Of a stretch of DNA of 64,000 nucleotides, positions 35,388 to 45,751 are shown one piece after another. The translations under genes and the position numbers were made by a program. The notes under the pieces were generated by a model. It was not told the origin of the DNA. It worked only from the letters and a program-made list of their open reading frames with translations, and did not search any database. This DNA is from Aquilaria yunnanensis. Taxonomy: Eukaryota > Streptophyta > Magnoliopsida > Malvales > Thymelaeaceae. The stretch spans positions 47,523,501 to 47,587,500 of the forward strand of contig CM077595.1 in assembly GCA_039654915.1 (NCBI GenBank). The letters run 5' to 3'. Every line of letters begins with the position of its first letter. Within the stretch, counting starts at the first letter, position 1.

Positions 35388-36901
35388 TGCTGGTGAAACC
35401 CTAAATCGGGATTGAGTGTTGAATCGCATGATGCTATGTCTTCGATTGGTTTTCGGCCATGATTAATTAGATTGATTCATGATGCATGAAACCGGAATTC
35501 GTAATGAACATATGAGATATATGAAGAAACAACACAAATTGGTTAATGAGATTAACCCGAAATTGATAGGTATGAGATACCTATATGGATTAGGATTCTT
35601 GCAATAGTTGCAAAAACCCTAGGTTTGTTCGGATTCGGCCTGTTCGGGCACCGAAAGTAAGGTATTTTTGGTGGCTCGAATGGAGGAGTCTCGGGTGCCT
35701 ACTTTCTCGAAATAGAAGATTTCGGGCTAAGCAATTGTAAGACAATTTTTTGTGCTGGGGGGCGCTGCCCCCCACGCCCCCCGCAAGGGCGGCTCCCCTT
35801 GACCCCGTCCGCTGACCGGTCAGCGGAACCACCGCCCGCTGACCGGCCAGCGGGACCGCCGTATGCGAAGCGCCACATAAATAAAAACTGGTTAATCAAC
35901 ACGCGAAAATTGGCATGCATCTTTGTTGAATGAGATTTGACATGATATGCTGATTAGTGTTTGAAGCATGGTGCATGGTTATAGCCCTTGATTGGTTGTA
36001 CTTGTAAATACGGCCTGCGAGTCGTGCCTTTTCTTATCACTCTCATTGTACATTCTCTTCTCACCTTACTCCCCTCGAATGTAACTCGAGGTTTCTATTA
36101 TTGATGTAATGGTGCATTATGGGATCGTCCAAGGTGGTATGTCCAAGGAGGTGACAACAAAAAGGCAGCCAAGAAAGGAAGAGAAGGAGCTTGTGAAGAC
36201 TCTTTTCTTTTCTTAGGCTTTTATGATATTCTCATTGGCTTGAGAATATCGCATAGTTTGGGCTATAACCATGTCACGTTTATTTCTTGTAAGCATGAGA
36301 TGCATGTTTTATATTTGTATGTGATGCATGTATAAAACAACCGGAGATAACAAATTGGTGAGATCAAAAGATAAAATCCCTCAAACAAATATTAAGTCAT
36401 TAAATGTGATGCCTTCCAAATGTTGGCACTCGTCAAGACTTTGATCAACATTAGGTGGGTTTGCCAAAGCAAAGTACCTATGTTCATCTTGGTAAGGCGC
36501 GATGGGATAATAGTGATATCCAAACTGCTAACTTTGGGTTCGACTTAACTAAGTCATCCTAATAGGATTAGGGACTTAGAGGCATAGAGTTGGGCTTAAG
36601 TTCATGAGATGAGCTTGGACAAGTGTTGTTCACCCAACTATCCAAGAGTTGCATAAGATGCAATTGGCAATGAGTTGCCTACCTAAATAGCTGTAACTTG
36701 AGAGAAAAGCCAAAGCTGACTCAGGTTGTGGTCAAATATGGATCTTGGCCCACTAGAATACCTTAGCGCCGAGGTGTTCCGAAATAATATCGAGGGTTAT
36801 TATTTTGAGGAAAATAGTGGGAGTATCATTTAATAAAAGTCCTTATTAAATGAATTAAAATACATGACTCTTACACTGCATATTTACTGTTGTAGATAAC
36901 C
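35388..36901 (+). other. Untranslated leader of element B with GC-rich palindromic block
   Basis: Leader of about 1.5 kb without coding. At 35753-35823 it holds a 71-bp GC-rich block absent from A and C. The end of that block belongs to a perfect 20-bp palindrome, TCCGCTGACCGGTCAGCGGA (35808-35827), followed by a near-palindrome at 35835-35854. The rest aligns with A and C. Confidence 0.8.
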
Positions 36902-39900
36902 ATGGCACAAAACACATCGACACTTTCATTGCGATCGATCCTTGAGAAGGAAAAACTGAATGGGACCAACTTTCTCAAATGGTACCGAAACTTGAGGATA
37001 GTCCTCAAACAAGAGAGAAAGGCATATGTCCTAGAGCAGCCCATTCCGAATGAGCCTGCTGCCACTGCTCCAAGAGCTGAAAGGGATGCTCACAAGAGGC
37101 ATTCTGATGATGCTTTGGATGTTGCATGCCTCATGCTTATTACCATGGAATCTGAGCTTCAGAAGCAACATGAGAACATGGGGGCGTTCGATATGATCGA
37201 ACATCTCAAAATGCTTTTCCAAGAGCAAGCTAGGCATGAGAGGTTTGAGACCTCTAAGGCATTGTTTCAGTGCAAGATGTCTGAGGGAAGTCCCGTGGGT
37301 CCTCATGTGCTCAAGATGATTGGGTACATTGAGAATCTTGAGAATTTGGGATTTGCTCTTCAGAAAGAGTTGGCTATCGATGTAGTCTTGCAATCGTTGC
37401 CTGAAAGCTACAGTCAGTTCGTCATGAACTATAACATGAACGACCTAGACAAGTCCCTTCCTGAATTGCTCAACATGTTGAGAACTGCTGAGCAAAACCT
37501 TAAGAAGGCTAAGCCCATTTTGATGGTTCAAAAGGGCAAGGGAAAGGGAAAAGCCAACAAGAAGAAGGATAAAGCTAATGGAAAGTCCAATGCTAGTTCT
37601 TCTTCAGCTGCACTGAAACCAAAGGGTGGTGTGGCAAAGGAAGGGGAGTGCTTTCATTGTAAGCAACCTGGACACTGGAAGCGCAACTGCAAGCTCTATC
37701 TTGAAGAACTTGCTAAGGAAAAGGGAAGTAAGACTTCCACTTCAGGTATTTTTGTTATAGAGGCTAACTTTTCTACTTCCTCATCTTGGGTATTGGATAC
37801 TGGATGTGGATCTCACATTTGTGCAAATGTGCAGGATCTAAGTAGAAGTAGAAGATTGGCCCGAGGTGAAGTGGACCTACGTGTTGGAAATGGAGCAAGG
37901 GTTGCTGCCTTAGCCGTAGGGACTTATGTTCTCACTTTACCTAGTGGATTAGTTTTAGAATTAGACAACTGCTACTTTGTGCCTACTATTAGTAGAAATT
38001 TGATTTCTGTTTCTTGTTTGGACAAGAAAGGTTTTTCATTTATAATAAAGGACAAATGTTGTTCTATTTATTTGAATGAAATCTTTTATGGTAGTGCTCA
38101 ACTTAGCAATGGGTTGTATGTTCTAGACCTTGAAGATCCAATCTATAATGTGAATACCAAGAAGGTCAGATTAAATGATTCAAACTTGACCTATCTCTGG
38201 CACTGTCGCTTGGGCCATATAAATGAGACCCGCATATCCAAGCTCCATAAGGATGGACTCTTGGACTCATTTGATTTTGAATCATATGAGACATGTGAGT
38301 CATGTTTGTTGGGCAAGATGACCAAAGCCCCATTCACAGGGCAAAGTGAAAGGGCTAATGACTTACTAGGACTCATACATAGTGATGTATGTGGCCCTAT
38401 GTCTACACAAGCTAGAGGAGGTTTCCAATACTTCATTACTTTCACTGATGACTTCAGCAGATATGGCTATGTGTATCTTATGAGACACAAGTCAGAATCC
38501 TTTGGAAAGTTCAAAGAATTCAAGAATGAAGTAGAGAATCAACTCGGGAAGAGTATCAAAGTGCTTCGATCAGATCGAGGTGGAGAGTACTTGGATCGAG
38601 AATTCCTTGACTCTCTGAAGGAGTGTGGTATAATATCACAACTCACTCCACCAGGTACACCTCAATGGAATGGTGTTTCTGAAAGGAGAAATCGAACTCT
38701 GTTAGACATGGTTCGCTCCATGATGAGTCAAGCTGACCTTCCAAACTCCTTTTGGGGACATGCTCTAGAGACAGCCGCTTTTACACTAAACCGAGTTCCA
38801 TCTAAATCGGTTCAAAAGACACCATATGAGATATGGAGTGGGAGGCGTCCCAATTTGTCTTTTATGAAGATTTGGGGCTGTGATGTTTATGTAAAACGTC
38901 AATCCTCTAACAAACTAGGGCCCAAATCTCAAAAATGTCTTTTTGTTGGGTATCCCAAAGAAACAAAGGGTTACTATTTCTACAATCCCTCTGAGCAAAA
39001 AGTGTTTGTTGCTCGAACTGGTGTCTTTTTGGAGAAAGAGTTTATCTCTAAAGGAACTAGTGGGAGGAAAGTAGAACTTGAAGAAATTCAAGAACAACAA
39101 GAAGACATCGAACCTGAAATGGAACCTGAACAGACACCACAAGATGTTGTGGTTCAAGAGTCTGTTCCTGTAGCACAAAGCCCACGTAGGACTGGTAGGA
39201 TTCGGCGTGAGCCCGAGAGATATGGATTTCTCGTGACTCACACCGGTGATGTGATGCTCATGGATCAAGATGAGCCCACAACCTACCAACAAGCTATGTC
39301 GGGGCCTGACTCTGAGAAGTGGCTAATGGCCATGAAATCCGAGATGGAATCCATGTATGAAAACCAAGTATGGACTTTGGTTGACCCACCTGAAGGGGTA
39401 AAACCTATAGGGTGCAAATGGGTTTTCAAGAAGAAAACTGACATGGATGGTAATGTGATTACCTTTAAGGGAAGATTGGTTGCAAAAGGTTTCAAGCAAA
39501 TTCATGGTATTGACTATGATGAAACTTTTTCACCAGTTGCTATGCTTAAATCCATCCGAATTTTGTTTGCTATTGCTGCACACTATGATTATGAGATATG
39601 GCAAATGGATGTCAAAACTGCATTCCTAAATGGAAAGCTACTTGAGGATGTGTACATGACACAGCCTGAGGGTTTTGTCACTCCTGGGAATGCCAATAAA
39701 GTGTGCAAATTGCAAAGGTCCATTTATGGACTGAAGCAAGCTTCTCGAAGTTGGAATCTTCGTTTTGATGATGCAATCAAAGAGTTTGGTTTTATCAAAA
39801 ATGAAGATGAACCTTGTGTCTACAAGAAGGTTAGTGGGAGCGCTATTGTCTTCTTGGTGTTGTATGTAGATGACATACTACTCATCGGGAATGACATTCC

Positions 39901-40873
39901 TGAGCTACAGTCTGTGAAGACTTGGCTAAGGAAATGTTTCTCTATGAAGGACTTGGGTGAAGCAGCCTATGTGTTAGGCATCAGGATCTATAGAGATAGA
40001 TCTAGAAAGCTTCTTGGCCTAAGTCAAAGTACATATATTGACAAGGTGCTAAAGAGGTTTAGCATGCAAGATTCCAAGAAAGGATTCTTGCCCATGTCAC
40101 ATGGTATCACTCTTTCTAGATCTCAGTGTCCGAGTACAACCGAGGAGAGAGAGCGCATGAGTAAGATTCCATATGCCTCAGCAATTGGATCTATCATGTA
40201 TGCCATGATATGTACTCGTCCCGACGTCTCATATGCTTTGAGCATGACGAGTAGGTACCAATCGAACCCCGGTGAAAGTCACTGGACAGCTGTTAAGAAC
40301 ATCCTTAAGTACTTACGAAGGACTAAGGATGCATTCTTGGTCTTTGGAGGTGAAGATGAGCTCGTTGTAAGGGGTTACACCGATGCAAGCTTCCAATCCG
40401 ATAAGGATGATTTTAGATCGCAATCTGGTTATGTGTTTTGTATTGGTGGTGGTGCTGTAAGCTGGAAGAGTTCAAAGCAAGAGACAGTAGCTGACTCTAC
40501 AACAGAATCTGAGTACATTGCCGCCTCTGATGCTGCGAAGGAGGCAGTTTGGATCAAGAAGTTCATCACTGAACTTGGAGTGGTTCCAAGCATTGTTGAC
40601 CCGATAGAGCTCTATTGTGACAACAATGGAGCAATCGCACAGGCTAAGGAACCTCGATCTCACCAGCGATCCAAACACATACTCCGACGCTATCATCTCA
40701 TCAGGGAGATCATCGAGAGGGGTGATGTAAGGATATGCAGGACTTCGACAGACAGCAACATTGCTGATCCACTGACAAAGCCCCTTACGCAGCAAAAGCA
40801 TGATAGCCATTCTAGGTCCATCGGTATTAGATACATGGATGATTGGCTTTTAGTGCAAGTGGGAGATTGTTAG
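36902..40873 (+). CDS. Ty1/copia gag-pol polyprotein of element B, intact
   Basis: A single 1323-residue frame. Order: gag (about 1-245, starting MAQNTSTLSLRSILEKEKLN), Lys-rich linker, zinc knuckle CFHCKQPGHWKRNC (250-263), protease DTGCGSH (299-305), integrase zinc region from HCRLGHI (434), and catalytic D495, D558 and E594 with the canonical 35-residue spacing. Reverse transcriptase follows with YVDD (988-991), then RNase H with YTDAS (1159) and ADSTTESEY (1197). Gag to RNase H in the order integrase before RT defines Ty1/copia. The stop codon TAG (40871-40873) uses the first bases of the 3' LTR. The start ATG is in ACCATGG. No breaks seen. Confidence 0.96.
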   Translation: MAQNTSTLSLRSILEKEKLNGTNFLKWYRNLRIVLKQERKAYVLEQPIPNEPAATAPRAERDAHKRHSDDALDVACLMLITMESELQKQHENMGAFDMIEHLKMLFQEQARHERFETSKALFQCKMSEGSPVGPHVLKMIGYIENLENLGFALQKELAIDVVLQSLPESYSQFVMNYNMNDLDKSLPELLNMLRTAEQNLKKAKPILMVQKGKGKGKANKKKDKANGKSNASSSSAALKPKGGVAKEGECFHCKQPGHWKRNCKLYLEELAKEKGSKTSTSGIFVIEANFSTSSSWVLDTGCGSHICANVQDLSRSRRLARGEVDLRVGNGARVAALAVGTYVLTLPSGLVLELDNCYFVPTISRNLISVSCLDKKGFSFIIKDKCCSIYLNEIFYGSAQLSNGLYVLDLEDPIYNVNTKKVRLNDSNLTYLWHCRLGHINETRISKLHKDGLLDSFDFESYETCESCLLGKMTKAPFTGQSERANDLLGLIHSDVCGPMSTQARGGFQYFITFTDDFSRYGYVYLMRHKSESFGKFKEFKNEVENQLGKSIKVLRSDRGGEYLDREFLDSLKECGIISQLTPPGTPQWNGVSERRNRTLLDMVRSMMSQADLPNSFWGHALETAAFTLNRVPSKSVQKTPYEIWSGRRPNLSFMKIWGCDVYVKRQSSNKLGPKSQKCLFVGYPKETKGYYFYNPSEQKVFVARTGVFLEKEFISKGTSGRKVELEEIQEQQEDIEPEMEPEQTPQDVVVQESVPVAQSPRRTGRIRREPERYGFLVTHTGDVMLMDQDEPTTYQQAMSGPDSEKWLMAMKSEMESMYENQVWTLVDPPEGVKPIGCKWVFKKKTDMDGNVITFKGRLVAKGFKQIHGIDYDETFSPVAMLKSIRILFAIAAHYDYEIWQMDVKTAFLNGKLLEDVYMTQPEGFVTPGNANKVCKLQRSIYGLKQASRSWNLRFDDAIKEFGFIKNEDEPCVYKKVSGSAIVFLVLYVDDILLIGNDIPELQSVKTWLRKCFSMKDLGEAAYVLGIRIYRDRSRKLLGLSQSTYIDKVLKRFSMQDSKKGFLPMSHGITLSRSQCPSTTEERERMSKIPYASAIGSIMYAMICTRPDVSYALSMTSRYQSNPGESHWTAVKNILKYLRRTKDAFLVFGGEDELVVRGYTDASFQSDKDDFRSQSGYVFCIGGGAVSWKSSKQETVADSTTESEYIAASDAAKEAVWIKKFITELGVVPSIVDPIELYCDNNGAIAQAKEPRSHQRSKHILRRYHLIREIIERGDVRICRTSTDSNIADPLTKPLTQQKHDSHSRSIGIRYMDDWLLVQVGDC
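40857..40867 (+). other. Polypurine tract of element B
   Basis: AAGTGGGAGAT, overlapping the last codons of pol, directly before the 3' LTR. Confidence 0.85.
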
Positions 40874-42283
40874 TATTGTGCCCAAAAAGCCAATCATGAG
40901 ATGATTGTATTTTTGCACATTGAGTCATGATATTTTATTGAGGCATTAATCCAGCAATTTTGTTTGTTGTTTTATTTCTGCGTAACGTAATAAACATAAT
41001 TGTAACCCTAGAATAATGATATTCTTAAATGTCCCTAGTCTAGTATTATTGTGGAGCGGGTTGCAATAATACATAATGACTAGCATATGTGGAGACTAAT
41101 ATGAGATATGTAGTCTACATATGGGTACAAGTTGGAGAACTTGTGTACTGGACCGACCCACCATGAGAACACTTCATGGATCGTTATATGAGTGTCATAA
41201 GTGATTCTCATAGTGATCATGGTATATGTAGTCCTTCGACCTAAGATCATCAAGGTTCCCTACATGTGAGTCACATACTTTGATACTTTCCTTTGTTGCT
41301 CGTAACTGAGTGAACTTGAAGGAGGTCATTGGGTATGTCACATATCATGCGGAGGGATTTGTATGATCAAGATGGGATTTGTCCCTCCTATGTAACGGGA
41401 GTGATATCTTTGGGCCCCTTGATAGAGTGAGACTTAGAAAATGCATGGCCATGCTCCGATGAGTTGATATATGATATCAATGTCATCAGTTTAAGTTAGT
41501 CTACTCGGTAATCAAGAAACCAAAGATTGGGCTATACGAGAGTGACACATTCCATGTCTCGTGCTTAGTCTTGATATCTTGGACAAAGGGACAATGGCAT
41601 ATATCGGTGATGATCATAAAGGTTTAGTCGATTCACCGACAATCTTGTCACTTGGGTAGCAATGATGTGTTGCTAGACACCGCTCATTGCTTATGATTAT
41701 AAATGTGATTTATGATCATTGCCAACATGGCAAGAGCCTATTGGGTCGCACACATAGAGCTATTTGGATCATTAGAGTGCATGGGCTAATTATTTGGGTT
41801 ATGGTTTCACTTTAATTTCGTATTAATAATGGGCCAAGGAGTTGAGCCATTATTAAGCCCGAAATTAAATCCTAATTGGATTAGGGCTTTGAAACCCATT
41901 AGGCCTGGAAGTTGAGTCTCACTATAAATACAACTTTTAAGTGAGAAATTCGTAGGTCTCCTTGCCCTAGCCTCCCAAAAGGACAGCCGCACTCTTCTCT
42001 TGCAATTCCTTGGAGGACGCAAGCTAGCACTGCGAGCGCAGGAGAAACGCATCTGCCGGGACGTGGTGGAAGCGTGGTGATCCCGAGAGGCTCGTGTGGA
42101 TACCATAGAGAGCCTGAACACGTCAACTGTTCAGGTTTTGTGATTCGACTCTACAGTTGAGTGAGAGATCTCAACCGAAAATTAGGTATGAAATTTTCGA
42201 ACACCCGGTTTACCCCGTTTCACTTGGATCCTGGAGGGTTTCGGTTAAATTCCGCTGCGCTGTTTGGCTCCCGAAACCCAACA
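40868..42283 (+). repeat. 3' LTR of copia element B
   Basis: A 1416-bp LTR with TGTTAG..CAACA ends, followed by the CGAAC duplication and then the rest of the M2 LTR. Confidence 0.96.
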
Positions 42284-42288
42284 CGAAC

Positions 42289-42864
42289 TAGAGGACGACC
42301 TCACCCAGGGACCTCGGGAGTACGGCAGGAGCATTTATGGAAGCATTTAAGGAAGCCTCTGACACGTCCTTTGACAGACGTCATAAAGTGGCCTGAATAG
42401 GCGCTCTGACATACGGACGCCATCAGAATCACATCATGGCCCATCTCAGCACGTGGCTCAGGACAACCTGCTACCAGTTATCTGTCTCCTACGCCCAGAA
42501 ACTCAGGGAACATCCGACCGAACACGTGTCGTGATCTGAACGGGCTAGGCGCTCCTATAAATACCAGGAATTAATACTAGGCAGGAGGCTGGTTGGTGGG
42601 CCAAACACTGCTCCCACACTCTGAGAAAACTACCAGGCGAGACTCTTCAGCCCTTTCTGCTATTTCCTCTGCCTTTTCTCAGCCACCACTGACTTGGGCG
42701 TCGGAGGCTCCCCCCCCGGAAAAATACTCCGGGGGCCTCCTAACCCTTTGTTTCTGAGCTTTCAGGCACTCTCCTTCGGGCTATCTATTCCACCAGGCGT
42801 TCTTCCTCCCAGAAGTGTCTCCACCAGTCACCATGACTATAAACGATGAGGCCCCTGGCCATCA
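42289..42864 (+). repeat. 3' LTR of M2, second segment
   Basis: Continues the LTR after copia B: TAGAGGACGACC.. to CTGGCCATCA. It carries the CACGTGG and ACACGTGTC sites and the TATA box (CCTATAAATACC) seen in the 5' LTR. It is followed by GTCCT and the interrupted M1 gag. Confidence 0.95.
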
Positions 42865-42869
42865 GTCCT

Positions 42870-43945
42870 GCCTGTTCGGTCGGATGCCGAGCTTGTTGAT
42901 TGGACCCTTCGGCACGGTGGTGATCGGACTTCGGCCTAGCCATTCTTAGTTCCTCAGCGGTCATGTGCTGTTCCGCCCTTCGGTAAAATTCTCCGAGGGT
43001 CTCCGGAGGGTCCTTTGAGAACTCGTAGAACAGCTGTGAGTCTCGCCGAAGGCCCCGTGTCATAGCGAGAATACGGATTTCGGGCCGAAAGTCTGGGACG
43101 CTCAGTGCTTCCCTGTTGAACCTTTCGACATAGTCCTGGATGGTCTCTCCGTTTCTCTGCTCTATGTTGAACATCTGAACAGGCATCTTCGCCGTTGGCC
43201 TGCTCCCAATGAATTGCTGTGTGAAGGCCGTGGACAACTCCTGGAACTCAGTGATGGTCCCTGAAGGCAATGAATTGTACCATGCAGTTGCTGGCCCTGT
43301 GAGGGTGACTTCGGAGCACTTACACATGGTAGCGTCGTCAGCACCGTGCATTATCATGCTGCGTCTGTACTTCGTCAGATGGGCCTGTGGATCAGTACGG
43401 CCATCATAAATCTCTAACCGAGGTACTCTGAAGTCACCTGGCATGGCTACCTCGGCCACGGTCTGGGTGAACGGGGACCCATCTTCACAGAAGGCTCCCG
43501 TGAGCCTGTCCCAAACGGGTTTTCTGGCCATTTGTTTCTCCACCCTATCTAGCCGTGCTAGTATCCTCTCCATAAGCACCGTGGCCCTAGGCCTTTCTTC
43601 AGGGAAGGGAGATCGTCAGCACCTCTTCGGGGAGCGAGTTCGGCGCTGGGGGGATACGGACCTCACCTCAGGAGACGAACCCCTTCGCCGTGAGATTTTC
43701 GGTCGTTTGGACCCAGTTTGTCCTACAGGCCGTTTCCCGAGGGGTGTACTCTCCGTGGACGACTCTTCGCGCGGGTCTATGCTTCCCGAACTGCGATGGG
43801 TCGACCTCTGACTTTTCTCCCGAGGGCGTGCAGGTGAGGGAGGTCTTTCGGCCTGTGTCTGCTGTGACAACCTTCGGTCGATCTGCTGTGTCATTTCGCC
43901 CACGACCGAACGCTGAAACTCCCTCATAAAGCTCATAGTGATCAC
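42870..43945 (-). pseudogene. Gag of element M1, N-terminal and capsid part
   Basis: Reverse-strand gag aligned with M2 gag: MSFMREFQRSVVGEMTQQ, a Ser/Pro/Arg-rich stretch, VLMERILARLDRVEKQ, then TDPQAHLTKYRRSM, LPSGTITEFQELS and FNREALSVPDFR. It ends at HPTEQAG where M2 is inserted and continues at 23585. An in-frame TGA at 43616-43618 splits it. A 1-bp change in the primer-site region (GGAAGCG against GGAACCCG in M2) shifts the frame upstream, so the ATG near 43945 is the likely start. Confidence 0.88.
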
Positions 43946-44084
43946 TAGAGGGCGATCTTCCTCGGACGCAGAAGTCCCTGGGAGTGTTTGCTCAGCAGCC
44001 GGTTGTGTCTTAGGCGCGGACGGGGACCTTGGGAGTCCCTTGTCCTTAGAACGCCGAGTTTCAACGACGGCGATCTCAGAGCGC

Positions 44085-44102
44085 TTCCCACAGACGGCGC
44101 CA
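44085..44102 (-). other. Primer-binding site of element M1
   Basis: The reverse strand reads TGGCGCCGTCTGTGGGAA just inside the 5' LTR. It is identical in type to that of M2. Confidence 0.87.
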
Positions 44103-44104
44103 AA

Positions 44105-44969
44105 TGATGGCCATGGGCCTCATCGTTTAGAGTCATGGTGACTGTTGGAGAGACTTCTAGGAGGAAGAACGCCTGGAGGATGGTGCGCCCAAGGGAGAGT
44201 ACCTGAGATGCTCAGAAAAAGTGGGGTTAGGAGGCCCCCGGAGTGTTTTTCCGGGGGAGGAGCCTCCGACGCCCAAGTCAGTGGTGGCTGAGAAAAGGCA
44301 GAAGAAGTAGCACAAAAGGCTGAAGAGTCTTGCCTGTGATTTTCTCAGAGTCTGGGAGTCAGACCTTTTGCCAACCAACCTCCTGCCAAGTATTTATTTC
44401 CTGGTATTTATAGGAGTGCCTAGCCCGTTCAGATCGCGACACGTGTTCGGTCGGATGTTCCCTGAGTTTCTGGGCGTAGGGGACAGACCGCTGGTAGCAG
44501 GTTGCCTTGAGCCTTGTGCTGAGATGGGCCATGATGTGATTTTGATGGCGTCAGTGTGCCAGAGCGCCTATTGAGGCGGCTTTATGACGTCTGTGAAAGG
44601 ACGTGTCAGAGGCTTCCTTAAATGCTCCTGCCGTACTCCCGAGGTCCCTGGACGAGGTCGTCCTTTGGTACGGACGGTGCCTCTTCGGGAAACACGCACC
44701 CAGTTCTGGGGTTCCGAGCTTCAGGGAGTTCCGCCTTCGGGGAGATCATGTTCGGCCCGCAAATAGCTGGTCCCTCTTTTCCGAAGGCGATCTGTTTACA
44801 ACCTCGGGGGGTAGTAGTATCCTCAAGTTTCCTGGCGTGCCGGGCTCGGAGCTCTTTGGCTATCTCCCGAGGTATATGATCTCATTCTCACTCGGGTATC
44901 GCCAGTCTCTTCTGGCCATTCTTGTGGCAGGGAGTTCGGCCAGATAGAGGCGATAGCCTTTGGCTATCA
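44105..44969 (-). repeat. 5' LTR of element M1
   Basis: An 865-bp LTR, partner of 14688-15564. On its own strand it starts with the perfect hairpin TGATAGCCAAAGGCTATC. It is followed on the forward strand by the ATTAG duplication and the right part of X1. Confidence 0.94.
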
Positions 44970-44974
44970 ATTAG

Positions 44975-45191
44975 CACCTAAAAGAACATTCAAATGGGCC
45001 CTTAAACTTGGTTTTTCCGCCATTAGCACTTAAACCATCTTTCATGTGCAATTTGGACCCAATAGTTCTTAGTTGAACATATATGCCACTATCCACATTT
45101 TCATTTGAGTCCCTCATGTATTTAATGTATTCTTCTTACGTTTTCTCTCATTTTTTTGGCCTGGGCTAAACACTGAGGTAAGGGTCTGACA
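44975..45191. mobile_element. Long-LTR element X1, right part
   Basis: CACCTAAAAGAAC.. to ..GGTCTGACA. It has no coding. The last 60 bp resemble the right end of X2 (TTTTCTCTCATTTT, then GGCCTGGGCTAA against GGCCTAAGCCAA). AGAAT follows at 45192-45196. Confidence 0.78.
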
Positions 45192-45196
45192 AGAAT

Positions 45197-45751
45197 GCTA
45201 CATGGATCACTATATAAGTGTCATAAGTGATTCTCATAGCGATCATGTATATGTAGTCCATTGACCTAAGGTCATTAAGGTTCTCTATATGTGAGTCACA
45301 TACTTTGATACTTCTCTTTGTTGCTCGTAACTTAATGAACATGAGTGAGGTCATTGGGTATGTCACATATCATGTGGAGGGTTTTTTATGATCAAGATGG
45401 GATTTGTCCCTCCTATGTAATGGGAATGATATCCTTGGACCCCTTGATAAAGTAAGACTAAGAAAATGCATGGCCATTCTCATATGAGTTAATATATGAT
45501 ATCAATGTTATCAGTTTAAGTTAGTCTACTTAGGAATCAAGAAATCATAGATTGGGCTATACGAGAGTGACATATTCCATGTCTCATGCTTGGTCTTGAT
45601 ATCTTGGACAAAAGGATAATGGCATATATGAATAATGATCATAAAGATTTAGTTGAATCCCCGACTATCTTGTCACTTGGGAAGCAATGATGTGTTGCTA
45701 GACACCACTCATTGTATATGATCATAAATATAATTTATGATCATTGCCAAC
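45197..45751 (+). repeat. Solo LTR D, segment 2 of 4
   Basis: GCTACATGGATCACTATATAAG.. aligns with the LTRs of A, B and C from about base 300 to 850. Scattered substitutions show greater age. It ends at CCAAC (45747-45751), where solo LTR S is inserted. Confidence 0.88.

Larger units (their letters stand above)
33959..42283 (+). mobile_element. Ty1/copia LTR retrotransposon B, complete and apparently intact
   Basis: LTRs 33959-35374 and 40868-42283 (1416 bp each) differ at about four positions by eye. Duplication CGAAC lies on both sides (33954-33958, 42284-42288). Primer site, leader, polypurine tract and an uninterrupted 1323-codon gag-pol frame are all present. It is the youngest element in the window and the only one that looks able to supply all functions. 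It belongs with solo LTR S (both start TGTTAGTATTG), not with A and C (TGTTAGTGTTG). Confidence 0.96.
23591..42864 (+). mobile_element. Tat-like Ty3/gypsy element M2, inserted in M1 gag, host of copia B
   Basis: A forward-strand member of the same family as M1, in opposite orientation inside M1 gag. Duplication GTCCT lies at 23586-23590 and 42865-42869. Layout: 5' LTR 23591-24470, primer site, gag, pol, convergent antisense gene on the reverse strand, polypurine tract, 3' LTR split by copia B (33655-33958 and 42289-42864). The two LTRs total 880 bp each. M1 gag reads TEQAG on one side and RPRRMRGRK on the other, the same peptide order as in M2 gag, which confirms the join. Confidence 0.95.
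14688..44969 (-). mobile_element. Tat-like Ty3/gypsy element M1, host of M2 and B
   Basis: A reverse-strand element inserted in X1 with duplication ATTAG (14683-14687 and 44970-44974). In its own direction: 5' LTR 44969-44105, primer site 44102-44085, gag 43945-42870 plus 23585-23400, pol to 19362, a convergent antisense gene (16343-18782), polypurine tract and 3' LTR 15564-14688. M2 sits inside its gag. Dual RNase H regions, an antisense extra gene and the TGGCGCCGTCTGTGGGAA primer site point to the Tat lineage. All coding parts carry stops or indels. Confidence 0.93.

Noticed and set aside
12900..45191. X1/X2 as DNA transposons with short terminal inverted repeats (TGTCA..TGACA)
   Set aside because: The inverted similarity is only about 5 bp in X1 and weaker in X2, as is normal for LTR ends. 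The 5-bp duplications fit retroviral integration better. Not fully excluded, so orientation is left open.
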